Source: Acidobacteriota bacterium (lineage in GTDB: Bacteria; Acidobacteriota; Terriglobia; Acidiferrales; UBA7541). From it: a stretch of DNA of 38,659 nucleotides. This document shows, in pieces, positions 8,839 through 17,786 of this stretch (position 1 is the first letter of the stretch; each line of letters starts with the position of its first letter). The DNA is taken from positions 1 to 38,659 of the forward strand of contig QHZB01000233.1 in the NCBI GenBank assembly GCA_003224525.1, written 5' to 3'. The notes beneath the pieces were generated by a model. That model was given only the letters and a program-made list of their open reading frames with translations, was not told where the DNA came from and did no database searches. The position numbers and the translations under genes are program-made.

Positions 8839-10797
8839 TTATGCGGCGAGGTGTTGGCGGCACCACTCGTTCAGGACGTACAAGGACCAGGGGCGCGACC
8901 AGCTGGTTTTCCCGGCAAGAAAATCCGTCCAGACCGAGCGAGCGCCTCCCGGGCGAAGATAAGCCCCCAGCCGCGGCGCAGGGTCGGCGAAGCTTTTATC
9001 CATCCGCGCGCGCAGCGGCCCGCGCAGCCACTCCTCCCACGGCAGAGTAAACGTTCGTTTCCGCTGCGCTAAAATTTCCTGCGGCAGCAAATCGCCGAGC
9101 GCTTCCACCAGGAGCGCCTTTTGTGCACCAGGACGGCGGCGCGCCGCATCCGGCAGTGACCCTACAAATTCAACCACGGGCGTGTCGAGGAGGGGCAGGC
9201 GAACTTCCAGCGATTGCGCCATGCTCACGGCATCGGTGTCGCGCAGCAGCGTGCTGGCCATGTAAGTGCGCATCTCGAGCCAGGAAACTCCGGCGACCGG
9301 TTCCAGCTTCTGCGCTTCGTCGGCCGTCCGTTCGAGCCAGCCCAGCCAGGTCGGCTCGAGCGTGACGCCGTCGGCGTTCACCGTGCTCGGGCGAAATCGC
9401 GGCTCGATGATTCGTTCGAGCTGCCCCGGCGGGAAAAGCGTTCGCGCGAAAAAATACGGATGCGGCAAAGCCTCCGGATGGGCCCACGCGGCGGCGGCCT
9501 TGCGCGCAGCGTCCGGTGAACCTAGCCGCGCCGCGAGACCGGCAACCAGCGGGGCCGTCATTCGACGCGCCGCCGCAGGCACATACCACGCGCATCCGAT
9601 CAGCCTCGAAAGGCGCGGTGTATCCGCAAAAGTTTGATAGCCCGCGAAAAGTTCATCTCCACCCAACCCCGATAACGCAACCTTTAGCCCGACTTCTCTA
9701 GCTGCCCAGGAAACAAAGTACGTATTGATCGCGTCCATGGTGGGCTGGTCGAGGGCGGAAAGAGCTTCATCCAGACGCGCAAGAACCGACTCTCCGCTCA
9801 AAGGCACTTCGGTGTGCTTCGTCTTGAATCGATTCGCTGCCAACCTTGCCAGCGCCGCTTCGTCGAATGCCGTGCCCGGAAACGTCACTGTGAAGCTCTG
9901 AATTCCGCCGCGCGCCTGAGCGGCGAGCGCCGCGATTGCGCCGGAGTCCAGCCCGCTAGAAAGAAACAAGCCCACGGGCACGTCGGCGATGAGATGCGTG
10001 CGCACGGCATCTTCAAGAAGCGGCCGCAACTGTTTCCCTGCCGAAGGAGGATCGCGCGGCTTACGCGGTTCGCGTGCTGCCGGCGAAACCGCGGGGTCCC
10101 ACCAGGGCCGCGCGCGCGGCGTGCGCCGCCGCTCCGGGACGTGCAGCAGTATTCGATGTCCCGGGGGAAGGGAAAACACTCCCTCCAGAATCGTCACCGG
10201 CTCCGAGACGCTGCCAAAAAGCAGATAAGCAGTGACGGCATCCTGCGACAGGTGTTTGGGCACTGCGCCGGACGCGAGCAGCGCTCGAACCTCCGAAGCA
10301 AACGCAAAACCTTCCGGCGTCTGCGTGTAATAGAGCGGCTTGATGCCCAGCGGGTCGCGCGCCAGGAAGAGAATCGGTGCCGTGGCATAACGCTTGCGAA
10401 GATCAAGCAAAGCGAAGGCGAACATGCCCCGCAGTTCGGAGAGGGAGTCTTCGCCCCACTCTTCCCAAGCATGAACGAGAATTTCCGTGTCCGATTGGGT
10501 GGCCAAGCGGTGACCGCAGAGCGACAGGCGCTCGCGCAGGTCGCGATAGTTGTACAGCTCACCGTTGAAAATGACCGCGACGTCCTTGGTTTCGTTCCAG
10601 GTGGGCTGGTGGCCGCCAGCCAGATCGATGATGCTCAGCCGGCGCATCCCCAGTGCGAGTCCCGGCGCCCGCGCATCGCCGGTAAGAAAGCCTTCTTCAT
10701 CCGGACCGCGATGTTCCATCGCCGCGGTCATCGCTCGCACGCGCGATTCGGCATCTGCGTTGCGCGAAGCGAAGGCGACGCCGCAGATGCCGCACAC
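8839..10797 (-). CDS. asnB: Asparagine synthase, glutamine-hydrolysing (AsnB type)
   Basis: The GTG start is followed directly by Cys2, the N-terminal nucleophile of class II amidotransferases (MCGICGVAF). The glutaminase domain has FNGELYNYRDLRERL and SDTEILVHAWEEWG. The synthetase domain has the PP-loop LFLSSGLDSGAIAAL, then ALSGLGGDELFAGY and SLEVRLPLLDTPVVEF. At 652 residues it is the long form common in polysaccharide clusters, where related proteins may amidate sugars or peptides rather than make free asparagine. It starts 1 base after the transglutaminase-like gene stops, so the two are surely co-transcribed. The true acceptor in this context is unknown. Confidence 0.92.
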   Translation of the reverse strand: MCGICGVAFASRNADAESRVRAMTAAMEHRGPDEEGFLTGDARAPGLALGMRRLSIIDLAGGHQPTWNETKDVAVIFNGELYNYRDLRERLSLCGHRLATQSDTEILVHAWEEWGEDSLSELRGMFAFALLDLRKRYATAPILFLARDPLGIKPLYYTQTPEGFAFASEVRALLASGAVPKHLSQDAVTAYLLFGSVSEPVTILEGVFSLPPGHRILLHVPERRRTPRARPWWDPAVSPAAREPRKPRDPPSAGKQLRPLLEDAVRTHLIADVPVGLFLSSGLDSGAIAALAAQARGGIQSFTVTFPGTAFDEAALARLAANRFKTKHTEVPLSGESVLARLDEALSALDQPTMDAINTYFVSWAAREVGLKVALSGLGGDELFAGYQTFADTPRLSRLIGCAWYVPAAARRMTAPLVAGLAARLGSPDAARKAAAAWAHPEALPHPYFFARTLFPPGQLERIIEPRFRPSTVNADGVTLEPTWLGWLERTADEAQKLEPVAGVSWLEMRTYMASTLLRDTDAVSMAQSLEVRLPLLDTPVVEFVGSLPDAARRRPGAQKALLVEALGDLLPQEILAQRKRTFTLPWEEWLRGPLRARMDKSFADPAPRLGAYLRPGGARSVWTDFLAGKTSWSRPWSLYVLNEWCRQHLAA

Positions 10798-10798
10798 G

Positions 10799-11659
10799 CT
10801 ACTCTTTGATCTCCGGGGCGGAGAAGAAGGCGGCGCCCGCGCGGACGGCGTGCTGCCGCAGACGGAAGCGCGGGATTCTCAAACGGCTGTCCGCATACCA
10901 GGCAAGCAGGACCCGCAACAACAAAAAGAGCAACGTCGCCGCAGCGGAGAGCACCAGATAGAAGAAAGATTCACGCTCCAGGAGCAGGCTCCAGTCGACC
11001 GACTCATCCCAGCCCGGGTACACGGTGTCCAACAAGCGCCGCAGATGCAACCCCTCAAGGGGCAGACGGGCCAGACGCACATGTGCAAACTGGTCGTAAG
11101 TGTACTCCTGCGGATAGTTCGGGATGGCGCCGGCGGCCTCGGAAAACACGGCAGGATTCCGCAGCTCGCTGCGCGTCAAGTAGTGGCCCCGTGCATCTTT
11201 CATGATGACCCGGTAGGTTGGATCGACGATGATCCAGCGTTCCTCGATCAGAACTTCGGCAACCACATGTTTCGTCCTGCGATCGGGAGTCAGCAGGAGC
11301 AGACGTCGCACCCGCAGATCGGAGCTTCGCGCAAGATTCAAAAAGGCATTCGTCGCCGTACCACAGACGTTCAACAGTTGGCGGTAGGTGAGCGTCATCT
11401 CCGGATCGCGCTTCCCAAGTGCGTCCGGATTCTCCGCGATGGCTCGCGATGGCTCGGCGCGCATCCAGTTCAAAATGGCTTCGACCTTTTGCTCTGCGGG
11501 CAGGGCGTTGGGCACAATCGCGTCCGAGAAGCCGTCGAGATACCGGCGCACAGAATATTCCCGGGCACAGGAGTAAAGCATCGCCACGAACGCTGTGGCT
11601 AGCAGCACGTTGCTGCTCCACCAGATGACGCGGAAAATTCGATGTTGGCCCGTCTGCAA
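10799..11659 (-). CDS. Membrane-anchored transglutaminase-like cysteine protein
   Basis: 286 residues. A hydrophobic segment near residues 11-30 and another near 204-222 bracket a soluble domain, so the domain is likely held at the membrane. The domain has a Cys-His-Asp set typical of transglutaminase-like proteases: C99 in NVCGTATNAF, H131 in TKHVVAEVLIEE, and D146 in RWIIVDPTYR. Known relatives cut or transfer amide bonds, and similar genes occur beside amidotransferases in exopolysaccharide loci. Its position 3 bases downstream of a GT4 gene and 1 base before asnB suggests a shared task. Whether it acts on protein, peptide or glycan is not visible. A C-terminal basic tail follows the second membrane segment. 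Confidence 0.8.
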   Translation of the reverse strand: MQTGQHRIFRVIWWSSNVLLATAFVAMLYSCAREYSVRRYLDGFSDAIVPNALPAEQKVEAILNWMRAEPSRAIAENPDALGKRDPEMTLTYRQLLNVCGTATNAFLNLARSSDLRVRRLLLLTPDRRTKHVVAEVLIEERWIIVDPTYRVIMKDARGHYLTRSELRNPAVFSEAAGAIPNYPQEYTYDQFAHVRLARLPLEGLHLRRLLDTVYPGWDESVDWSLLLERESFFYLVLSAAATLLFLLLRVLLAWYADSRLRIPRFRLRQHAVRAGAAFFSAPEIKE

Positions 11660-11662
11660 AAT

Positions 11663-12892
11663 TTACTCCACTCGCTTGGATTCTCCGCGCGGTGCTTGCT
11701 GTGAGGCAAGCGTAGTGTATAACGCTTCCATGTCGCGAACGGGTTCCTCCCACCCCAGACGTGACGTGACCACGGCGCATCCGGCCGCGAGCCGCGCCCG
11801 TAGTTCCGCTTCGCGCAGAATCCGCTCAAGCGCTCTCGATAGTGCCGCCTTGTCGTGGCGCACCACCAGCCCAGCCTCATCCACAAGACGTGGCGCAATC
11901 CCGCATTGTTCCGTCACGATGACCGGAGTCCCCGCGGCCACCGCTTCCGCCGCCGTATTCCCAAAGTTTTCATTCTGCGACGGCAGCACGAAAACATCCG
12001 CATCTCTATAGGCCGCCCACTTGGCCTCGCCAAAAACCGGTCCTACGAACTGAACCTTTGACCGAACGCCCAGTTGTAATGCCATTTGATCCAGTCGTGC
12101 CTGTACTCCGCCCTCGTCTGGTCCCGCAAAAACAAGTAGCAATGGTATTCCCGCCGAGCGGTTAAAAAGTTCCCCGAATGCCTGCAGTAGCAGCTCTGGA
12201 CTCTTCTTCACAGATATACGCCCCAGGAAGAGGACCAGTTTCACATGGTCTGAAATACCGTGCGTCCTTCGGAACGTGCCTCGTTCGGGCCACGATGCAG
12301 GCGCTTCCACGCCGTTCCGCCGCAGCACCACCCGCGTGCGAGGAAGACCACCCGCGACCAGTTCCTCGGCTTCCTGCTCTGAAGTGGCGATGACTGCGCT
12401 TGCCCCCTCGAGTAGCGGCCTTCCCCAAATTGCATGATACATCCGTTTCAGCCAAAGATTTCGCACAATTGGCACAAACATACCGATGGGCTCGAGCACG
12501 TACGGCAGACCTCGCTTGCGGCTGGCTGCAGCCACCGCCGGACCCAGCAGGTCGTAAAGCCCGAAAATGTGCACGATATCGAAATTCTGCAGCCGCGCGC
12601 GGCAGTAACGCTTGACCGCCGGATTCCAGCTAACTCTACGGTAGCGGAACCATGTAGGTATATAAATGGACTGCACGCCATTTTCTTCGCGGCGCCAGCC
12701 AAAGGGTGATCGCTCCGCCGTGATTTTCGCTTGCTGCGCTTGCAGGCGCTTTTCCAGGCCCCAGTCGGCCGTGAGAACGGTGACCTGGTGGCCGCGCCGC
12801 GCCAGGCCTTCGGAAAGCGCGCGCACCTTTACAGGCGGGCCGCCGAATTCGAGAAAGGGAGCGTACGTTTCCGTGACGTTCAGGATTCGCAT
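11663..12892 (-). CDS. GT4 family glycosyltransferase
   Basis: 409 residues with GT-B layout. The N-terminus (RILNVTETYAPFLEFGGPP, then GHQVTVLTADWG) is a typical GT4 acceptor domain with a glycine-rich GGPP turn. The C-terminal donor domain has LVLFLGRISVKKSPELLL, VFAGPDEGG and the E-x7-E motif in ENFGNTAAEAVAAGTP. Its start overlaps the stop region of the upstream GT4 gene by 13 bases, which implies translational coupling, and its stop is 3 bases before the transglutaminase-like gene. Role: retaining transfer of one sugar in the surface glycan; sugar not identifiable. Confidence 0.9.
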   Translation of the reverse strand: MRILNVTETYAPFLEFGGPPVKVRALSEGLARRGHQVTVLTADWGLEKRLQAQQAKITAERSPFGWRREENGVQSIYIPTWFRYRRVSWNPAVKRYCRARLQNFDIVHIFGLYDLLGPAVAAASRKRGLPYVLEPIGMFVPIVRNLWLKRMYHAIWGRPLLEGASAVIATSEQEAEELVAGGLPRTRVVLRRNGVEAPASWPERGTFRRTHGISDHVKLVLFLGRISVKKSPELLLQAFGELFNRSAGIPLLLVFAGPDEGGVQARLDQMALQLGVRSKVQFVGPVFGEAKWAAYRDADVFVLPSQNENFGNTAAEAVAAGTPVIVTEQCGIAPRLVDEAGLVVRHDKAALSRALERILREAELRARLAAGCAVVTSRLGWEEPVRDMEALYTTLASQQAPRGESKRVE

Positions 12893-13992
12893 TGTTCGCG
12901 CAGGATTTTTTTCAATGATTTGGCGAAGGCCTTGAAGTGAAACTCGTGCTCGGCGCGCTGCCGCCCGCGCGCGCCCATCTCCTTCGCATGCGCCGGGTCC
13001 GCCAGCAGCGCTTCAATGGATGTAGCAAGCTGGATCGTATCGCCGTGCGGCACCAGGTAACCCGTAACGCCGTCCTCGATGATTTCCGGTGCGCCGCCAT
13101 GGGTGCCTCCGATGACTGGTTTGCCGCACGCCATCGCTTCCAGATACACCAGGCCGAATCCTTCGCCCTCGCTGGGCAGAGCGAAGATTTCGCAGGCGGA
13201 GTAGCACGCGGCAAGTTCCGGGTAGTTCATTCCGGTCAAAAAATGCACGTGGCGGTGCACGCCGTTTTTTTCCATGAGATCCTCAAGCCAGCCGCGGTCA
13301 TCGCCTGTTCCCGCCAGGACGAGCTGCAGCTCCGGCCAGCGCGTCAGCAGCCTCGGCAGCGCGGTAATCAGGGTGTCCATGCCCTTGTATCGTTCCGTCG
13401 CCAGCCAGCGTCCCACTGCCAGGATCACGCGTCCCGGAGGAAAATCCGCTGGCAGCGCGGGATGCGAGCCGGGGCTGATCAGCGCTTCGAATTGCGGATC
13501 GAGCGCCCAGGGCAGAACGCGAATCCGTTCGCGCGCGACCCTTTGTTCCGAGGCCACGTGATCGGCGGTATCCCGGCTTGGTGCCAGAACCAGGTTTGCG
13601 TGAAGCAGCGCGCGCCGGCGCAATCCACCCAGCGGTTCCCAGACGTCAATCCCATGCGTGCAGATAATACTCTTCATCCGTGGCGCCACAAACCACATGG
13701 CCTGTACCACGGGTCCTAAATTCGGGTGCGCGGCCAGAACCAGTTTTGCTTTGCGCCGCGCTGCTCGCAGCGCGGTCACCGTGAATCGCCCCTTGGCGCG
13801 GTCGCACCCTGTAAATACAAATTCCCGCCCTCCGAGCGTCATCCGGTGCAGCTCCGGCGAATCATTCAGACTGAGCAGGAGGCAGGCCATGCCGCGGCTG
13901 GAGGCGAATTCGGTGAGCACCGCCGCCAGGTGGCGGCCCGCACGCTGCACCCCGCCGGGTGCGTCCAGTTCGGGAAAGAGGCCAATGAGCAC
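12880..13992 (-). CDS. GT4 family glycosyltransferase, first gene of the glycan cluster
   Basis: 370 residues with GT-B fold signatures: GLFPELDAPGGVQRAGRHLA at the N-terminus, VILAVGRWLATERYKG at the start of the donor domain, LVLAGTGDDRGWLEDL, and the E-x7-E motif EGFGLVYLEAMACGKP followed by GGTHGGAPEII. The donor-domain sequence is close in style to phosphatidylinositol- and polysaccharide-directed GT4 enzymes. It starts with GTG and is the most upstream gene of the minus-strand run that ends at 1868. A clean promoter was not found in the 99 bases upstream, although a TTGACA hexamer is present near 14085 without a matching -10. Confidence 0.9.
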   Translation of the reverse strand: MLIGLFPELDAPGGVQRAGRHLAAVLTEFASSRGMACLLLSLNDSPELHRMTLGGREFVFTGCDRAKGRFTVTALRAARRKAKLVLAAHPNLGPVVQAMWFVAPRMKSIICTHGIDVWEPLGGLRRRALLHANLVLAPSRDTADHVASEQRVARERIRVLPWALDPQFEALISPGSHPALPADFPPGRVILAVGRWLATERYKGMDTLITALPRLLTRWPELQLVLAGTGDDRGWLEDLMEKNGVHRHVHFLTGMNYPELAACYSACEIFALPSEGEGFGLVYLEAMACGKPVIGGTHGGAPEIIEDGVTGYLVPHGDTIQLATSIEALLADPAHAKEMGARGRQRAEHEFHFKAFAKSLKKILREQCES

Positions 13993-14091
13993 GCGGAAAG
14001 TCTGCCAAGTACCGCGAACGATGGCAAGTCGGGATGTATCGCAGCGTCAGGAACGCGGACTAGCCGGCGCGCTCGCTGTCTGTCTAAAGTG

Positions 14092-14958
14092 TCAAAACCG
14101 GCGCGGCTGGAACGGATTTTGAGCTGGGGGGGCCGGCGCGGTGCTGGAAGTGTCCCTTGCGGCCTGAAAGGCCTGTTTCTTTAGCTGCATGTCCCCATCC
14201 ACGTACGCAGTGAATTCGGTTCCTTGCGCGAACACTACGTCTTTGCCGGAAGATAGCGGGAGAACCGCTCCAGTCGAATTGCTTGAGCCGGTGCTCTGCT
14301 GGAAGGAGCGGACCGCAGCCTTCTCGTCGTCCTTCAGACGCACAAAGTTGATACTCAAGGCCAGCGTTCCGCCGTGGCCCATGCGTTTCTTGGGTTCCGC
14401 GTCCGTCACCAAGCCGATGGCCACCGCGCCTTCCGGAATCACCAAAAGGCCATCCACAGTAACCTCTTCCATGACCTTCAGATCCACTACGTCGCCGACG
14501 TGGGCGGTCGCAGAAGAAATGGTTTTGCCGAGTTTCAGGCGAATCGGAGTGCCATTGCGCAGAGTGAAGTCAGAAGCGGAGGGGGGAGCGCTCGGAGCAA
14601 TTTCAGCGCGTCTGGCGGGCGCGTCGTATGGAGTACGCTCTCTCGTGGGCTGCACCGTTTTAGATTGCGGTGCCTTGGCGCCCGGCTTGTCTTTCAACAG
14701 CAGGAGGCTCTCCACCGGGACGTAACCGATCTCGCCCTTGGCGGTGCGCACGCCGAAGTAGCGGTCGTACCGTCCGGTGATCTGTAACTGCTCACCACAC
14801 TGGAGCGTAATGCGCACATCCAGAGTGGTCATGGAACTATAGAGATAGACGTAGTCGCCGGAGCGCGGGCACTCAACGATACCCGCACTCTGAGCTTGGG
14901 CAATTGCTGCCAACACCAGGCAAAGAAATGCGGCCACGTACTTGGCGCTTGATATCAT
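14092..14958 (-). CDS. Exported SH3-like domain protein
   Basis: 288 residues from the ATG at 14958, which has CAGGTGC upstream and gives a clear signal peptide (ISSAKYVAAFLCLVLAAIAQAQS); the frame is open further upstream but without plausible protein. Residues about 25-85 resemble a bacterial SH3 domain: VECPRSGDYVYLYSS, then TLQCGEQLQITGRYDRYFGVRT and GEIGYVPVESLLLL. A Pro/Thr/Arg-rich linker follows. The second half (FTLRNGTPIRLKLGKTISSA ... GDVVDLKVMEEV ... PEGAVAIGLVTDA) resembles a repeated beta domain also seen in secreted Acidobacteriota proteins. No catalytic motif is visible. Likely periplasmic; function unknown. Confidence 0.75.
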   Translation of the reverse strand: MISSAKYVAAFLCLVLAAIAQAQSAGIVECPRSGDYVYLYSSMTTLDVRITLQCGEQLQITGRYDRYFGVRTAKGEIGYVPVESLLLLKDKPGAKAPQSKTVQPTRERTPYDAPARRAEIAPSAPPSASDFTLRNGTPIRLKLGKTISSATAHVGDVVDLKVMEEVTVDGLLVIPEGAVAIGLVTDAEPKKRMGHGGTLALSINFVRLKDDEKAAVRSFQQSTGSSNSTGAVLPLSSGKDVVFAQGTEFTAYVDGDMQLKKQAFQAARDTSSTAPAPPAQNPFQPRRF

Positions 14959-14987
14959 TTTGCACCTGCTGGTCCGAAGGGTAGAAG

Positions 14988-15167
14988 ATGCCACGCTTCT
15001 ATCTAGAGCGTATGATGGTTCTTGCCGACAAGAAATGGAACTCCCGTACTGTGCATAAAGAGATACGGTGGGGAAACAACCTGAAGATCTGCATCCGCAA
15101 CGGCCGCGTCCAAATCCGCGATGAAGCCCACCAGCGAGCGCTGAGCCTGTTTTGTGCCGCGCGATAA
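14988..15167 (+). CDS. Possible small protein, 59 residues
   Basis: An ATG with GAAGGGTAG upstream opens a 59-codon frame between two minus-strand genes, ending in TAA. The product (MPRFYLERMMVLADKKWNSR and on) is basic with a mixed composition, and the second half uses mostly G/C third bases. I recognise no family. The gap of 239 bases would otherwise be empty apart from promoter sequence for the exported SH3 gene, so this could equally be chance. Confidence 0.25.
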   Translation: MPRFYLERMMVLADKKWNSRTVHKEIRWGNNLKICIRNGRVQIRDEAHQRALSLFCAAR

Positions 15168-15197
15168 CCCCGGACGACAAATGCAACGAAGGTCTGT

Positions 15198-15869
15198 TCA
15201 TTGGCGGCCATTCATAAGGAGAGGGACGAGATCCGTGAGCCGGTTGAGATAAATATCCGCGGGGAATGCGGCGCGGTCGTGCGTGCCGAAGCCATAATTT
15301 ACGGCGGCAACGAGAGTGCCGGCGTTGCGGGCGGCCTGTACGTCGACTTCGGAATCGCCGATCAGCATGGCTTCGGCGGAGGCGACGCCAAATTCGCGAA
15401 GAATCGTCCGGGCGCCGAGCGGGTCGGGCTTTTTTGTTTCAAAGCTGTTGCCGCCATAGACGGCGCGAAAATATTTCGCCAGGCCGAGTTCTTCCAATAT
15501 GCGCATGCTGACGCGCACCGGCTTGTTCGTCAGGACGGCCATCGGGAACGCGGCGAGATGCTCGAGCGCTTCCGGAACTCCTGGGTACGCGCACGTCGAA
15601 TCCAATTTGTGATCTTCGTAGTACGCAAGAAAAAATTTCAGCGCGCGCTGGCATTCGTTCTCGGCGGCGCCGCTGCCCAAAGCGCGGCCAACAAGTTGCG
15701 GCGCGCCGTGGCCGATAAAGCTGGAGATGGTGTCTTCGTGCAGTTGCTCGCGGCCCATTTCCTCCAGCATGGCGTGGACGGAGCGGATCAAATCGCGGCG
15801 AGAATCGATGAGCGTGCCATCCAGATCGAAAATCAGAGCGCGCACGGAAGAAAAATTCGGGGCGATCAT
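15198..15869 (-). CDS. HAD-superfamily phosphatase, phosphoglycolate-phosphatase-like
   Basis: The motif I loop FDLDGTLIDS carries the nucleophile and acid/base Asp pair. Motif II is TNKP in PMAVLTNKPVRVS, the motif III Lys is in SFETKKPDP, and motif IV is MLIGDSEVDVQAARNAG. The helical cap between motifs I and II is of the C1 type used by Gph, PGM-like and pyrophosphatase PpaX enzymes. The likely reaction is dephosphorylation of a small phosphorylated metabolite such as 2-phosphoglycolate. I used the Met codon at 15869, which places 11 residues before the FDLDGT motif; an upstream ATG at 15908 with a GGATGA site is also possible. It is divergent from the DUF1015 gene. Confidence 0.85.
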   Translation of the reverse strand: MIAPNFSSVRALIFDLDGTLIDSRRDLIRSVHAMLEEMGREQLHEDTISSFIGHGAPQLVGRALGSGAAENECQRALKFFLAYYEDHKLDSTCAYPGVPEALEHLAAFPMAVLTNKPVRVSMRILEELGLAKYFRAVYGGNSFETKKPDPLGARTILREFGVASAEAMLIGDSEVDVQAARNAGTLVAAVNYGFGTHDRAAFPADIYLNRLTDLVPLLMNGRQ

Positions 15870-16034
15870 GAACCAATAATTGTAATATGACCGCACTGTT
15901 TTCAACATTCATCCATCTCTGGTCAAATGGTCAAATGTCCATTGAAAATTAACCTTTTGCCTTTTTCGGAATGCCGGCGTGTTCGCGTAAACTAGAAGAC
16001 TTTGCAGGCGGCACAAAGCGATTCCGGAGAGCCC

Positions 16035-17381
16035 ATGGCCCAGGTTTACCCCTTTCGCGCTTTTCGCTACAACCCGGCGCGCGCGCCGTTCGACCGCGTC
16101 CTGACGCAGCCTTACGATAAGATTTCTCCGACGATGCAGGAAAAGTATTACGCTGCGGACCCGCACAACTTGATTGCGGTGGAGAAGGGGCGCGCATATC
16201 CCGGGGACACGCCGCAGAATAATGTTTACACCCGCGCGGCCGCGGCGCTGAACGATTGGATTCGCGAGCACGTCGTGGTGCGGGATCCCGCGCCGGCTTT
16301 TTACGCCTACACGCAGGAATACGCGGTGCCGGGGACGGAAGAGCTCCGCACGCGGCAGGGATTTATCGGCGCGGGAAAACTCGAGGAATATTCCGCGCGA
16401 GTGGTTTTCCGGCACGAGCACACTCTTTCCGGGCCGAAGGCGGACCGGCTGGAACTCCTGCGGCACACCAAGACGCACACAGGGCAGCTCTTCATGCTGT
16501 ATTCGGACCCGCAGCGGCGCATCCACGCGATTCTGGCGGAAGCGGAAGAAGCTGCGGCGCCGGCCACCGAGATGCGCGACGAATGCGGCGTGTTGCACCG
16601 GCTGTGGGTGATCGCGGAGCCGCAGCGCGTGGCCGCAATCCAGAAAGCGATGGAGCACCAGAAGCTGGTGATCGCCGACGGGCATCACCGTTACGAGACG
16701 GCGCTGAATTACCGGAACGAGTGCCGCACGCGCGCGGGAAAGATCGATCCGGAGGCGCCGTACGAGCGCGCCATGATGACGTTCATCAACACGCGAAGCG
16801 AGGGGCTGACGATTCTGCCGACACACCGCGTGGCGGCGCACCTTCACGATTTTTCCTGGACGAGCGTGCGGCGGCATCTCGAGCCGTGGTTTACGGCGGA
16901 AGAGTTTCCGTTCTCGGGCAGTGGAGAGAGGTCCGAGGCGAAAAGGAAGTTTCTTGCGATACTCGCGAGAGCGCGCGCGAAACGGGCGATCGGCGTTTAT
17001 CCTGCCACGGATGCGCAGAAGCGGGCGTTCTACGTGCTGACGCTGCGCGAAGGCGCCAGCCTGGCGCAACTGCTGCCCAATGTTTCGCCGCTGCAGCGCG
17101 AACTGGACGTGGTGCTGCTGCACGAAGGAATCCTGGAACCGGCGCTGGGGATTACGCCGCAGGCGGTGACGGCGGAGGCGAACCTGACGTATGAGCGAGA
17201 AGCCTTGGCGGCGATCGACGCCGTGGACAGCGGACGCGCGCAAATTTCGTTTTTGCTGAATCCCTGCGACGTCGAGCAGGTGATGAAAATCGCGACGGCG
17301 GGCGAAGTGATGCCGCAGAAGTCCACTGATTTTTATCCCAAGCTGATGAGCGGGATCACCATGTTCCGGGTGGACGGTTAA
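16035..17381 (+). CDS. DUF1015 family protein
   Basis: 448 residues from ATG 16035, which has CGGAGAGCCC upstream. The N-terminus VYPFRAFRYNPARA followed by VLTQPYDKISP is the family hallmark, and IADGHHRYETALNY in the middle is its best conserved block. The family is widespread and sometimes described as HTH-type or SpoOJ/ParA-linked by annotation pipelines; no biochemical role is established that I can rely on. It is monocistronic here, divergent from the HAD phosphatase. A 678-codon frame antisense to it is a composition artefact. Confidence 0.87.
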   Translation: MAQVYPFRAFRYNPARAPFDRVLTQPYDKISPTMQEKYYAADPHNLIAVEKGRAYPGDTPQNNVYTRAAAALNDWIREHVVVRDPAPAFYAYTQEYAVPGTEELRTRQGFIGAGKLEEYSARVVFRHEHTLSGPKADRLELLRHTKTHTGQLFMLYSDPQRRIHAILAEAEEAAAPATEMRDECGVLHRLWVIAEPQRVAAIQKAMEHQKLVIADGHHRYETALNYRNECRTRAGKIDPEAPYERAMMTFINTRSEGLTILPTHRVAAHLHDFSWTSVRRHLEPWFTAEEFPFSGSGERSEAKRKFLAILARARAKRAIGVYPATDAQKRAFYVLTLREGASLAQLLPNVSPLQRELDVVLLHEGILEPALGITPQAVTAEANLTYEREALAAIDAVDSGRAQISFLLNPCDVEQVMKIATAGEVMPQKSTDFYPKLMSGITMFRVDG

Positions 17382-17522
17382 AATGGAAGGGATGGCTACG
17401 GCGCCGTCGTTGCCGGAGCAAATCAACCGGTGCGAGATTTTCCCTCGCATCGGGTAAGAGCCAGGATCATCTAGCCGCATCCATTTCGTCACAATTCTTA
17501 GCATCCGGCGCCTAATTGATGC

Positions 17523-17786
17523 ATGAGTACGACGATTCGCCTCTCGCCTCACGGTGAACAACTCCTGCGGGAACAGCTTTCGACTGGCCCCTACCGCTCC
17601 GCGGAAGAGGTCATCGAGCGAGCCTTGGAGTCGCTTGCTCATGAAAACTCTCAGCGCAATGGTTCCGCTGGCGCTGCCAAAAAGAGCGCTTCGGAAGCGA
17701 TTGCGGACATGATGGAGCTGCGCAAGAACCTGACTCTCGGCGGGCTGAAGATAAAGGAGCTGATTAACGAGGGCCGGAAGCACTGA
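17523..17786 (+). CDS. ParD/RHH-type antitoxin, orphan
   Basis: 87 residues. STTIRLSPHGEQLLREQL followed by GPYRSAEEVIERALESL is the ribbon-helix-helix DNA-binding fold of ParD-like antitoxins: a beta strand, two helices with RSAEEVI at the turn. The C-terminal tail (MMELRKNLTLGGLKIKEL) would wrap the partner toxin. The stop TGA overlaps the ATG of the next frame by one base, the normal layout of an antitoxin-toxin pair, but that toxin gene (a PIN domain) is cut after about 13 codons. The antitoxin itself is complete, so it may still bind its operator or cross-neutralise another PIN toxin. Confidence 0.8.
   Translation: MSTTIRLSPHGEQLLREQLSTGPYRSAEEVIERALESLAHENSQRNGSAGAAKKSASEAIADMMELRKNLTLGGLKIKELINEGRKH

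Noticed and set aside
7783-9072. A 429-codon plus-strand frame opposite the carbamoyltransferase and asnB
   Set aside because: It crosses two well-supported genes and their gap, and its composition is Arg/Ala/His-rich with no domain.
9814-10809. A 331-codon plus-strand frame opposite asnB
   Set aside because: Antisense to a gene with complete glutaminase and PP-loop motifs.
14060-14091. A TTGACA hexamer upstream of the first glycan gene
   Set aside because: No acceptable -10 hexamer lies 16-18 bases away.
17392-17457. A 21-residue plus-strand frame after the DUF1015 gene (MATAPSLPEQINRCEIFPRIG)
   Set aside because: It has a GGAAGGG-like site but is too short to judge and resembles no protein; it may be the stump of a deleted gene.
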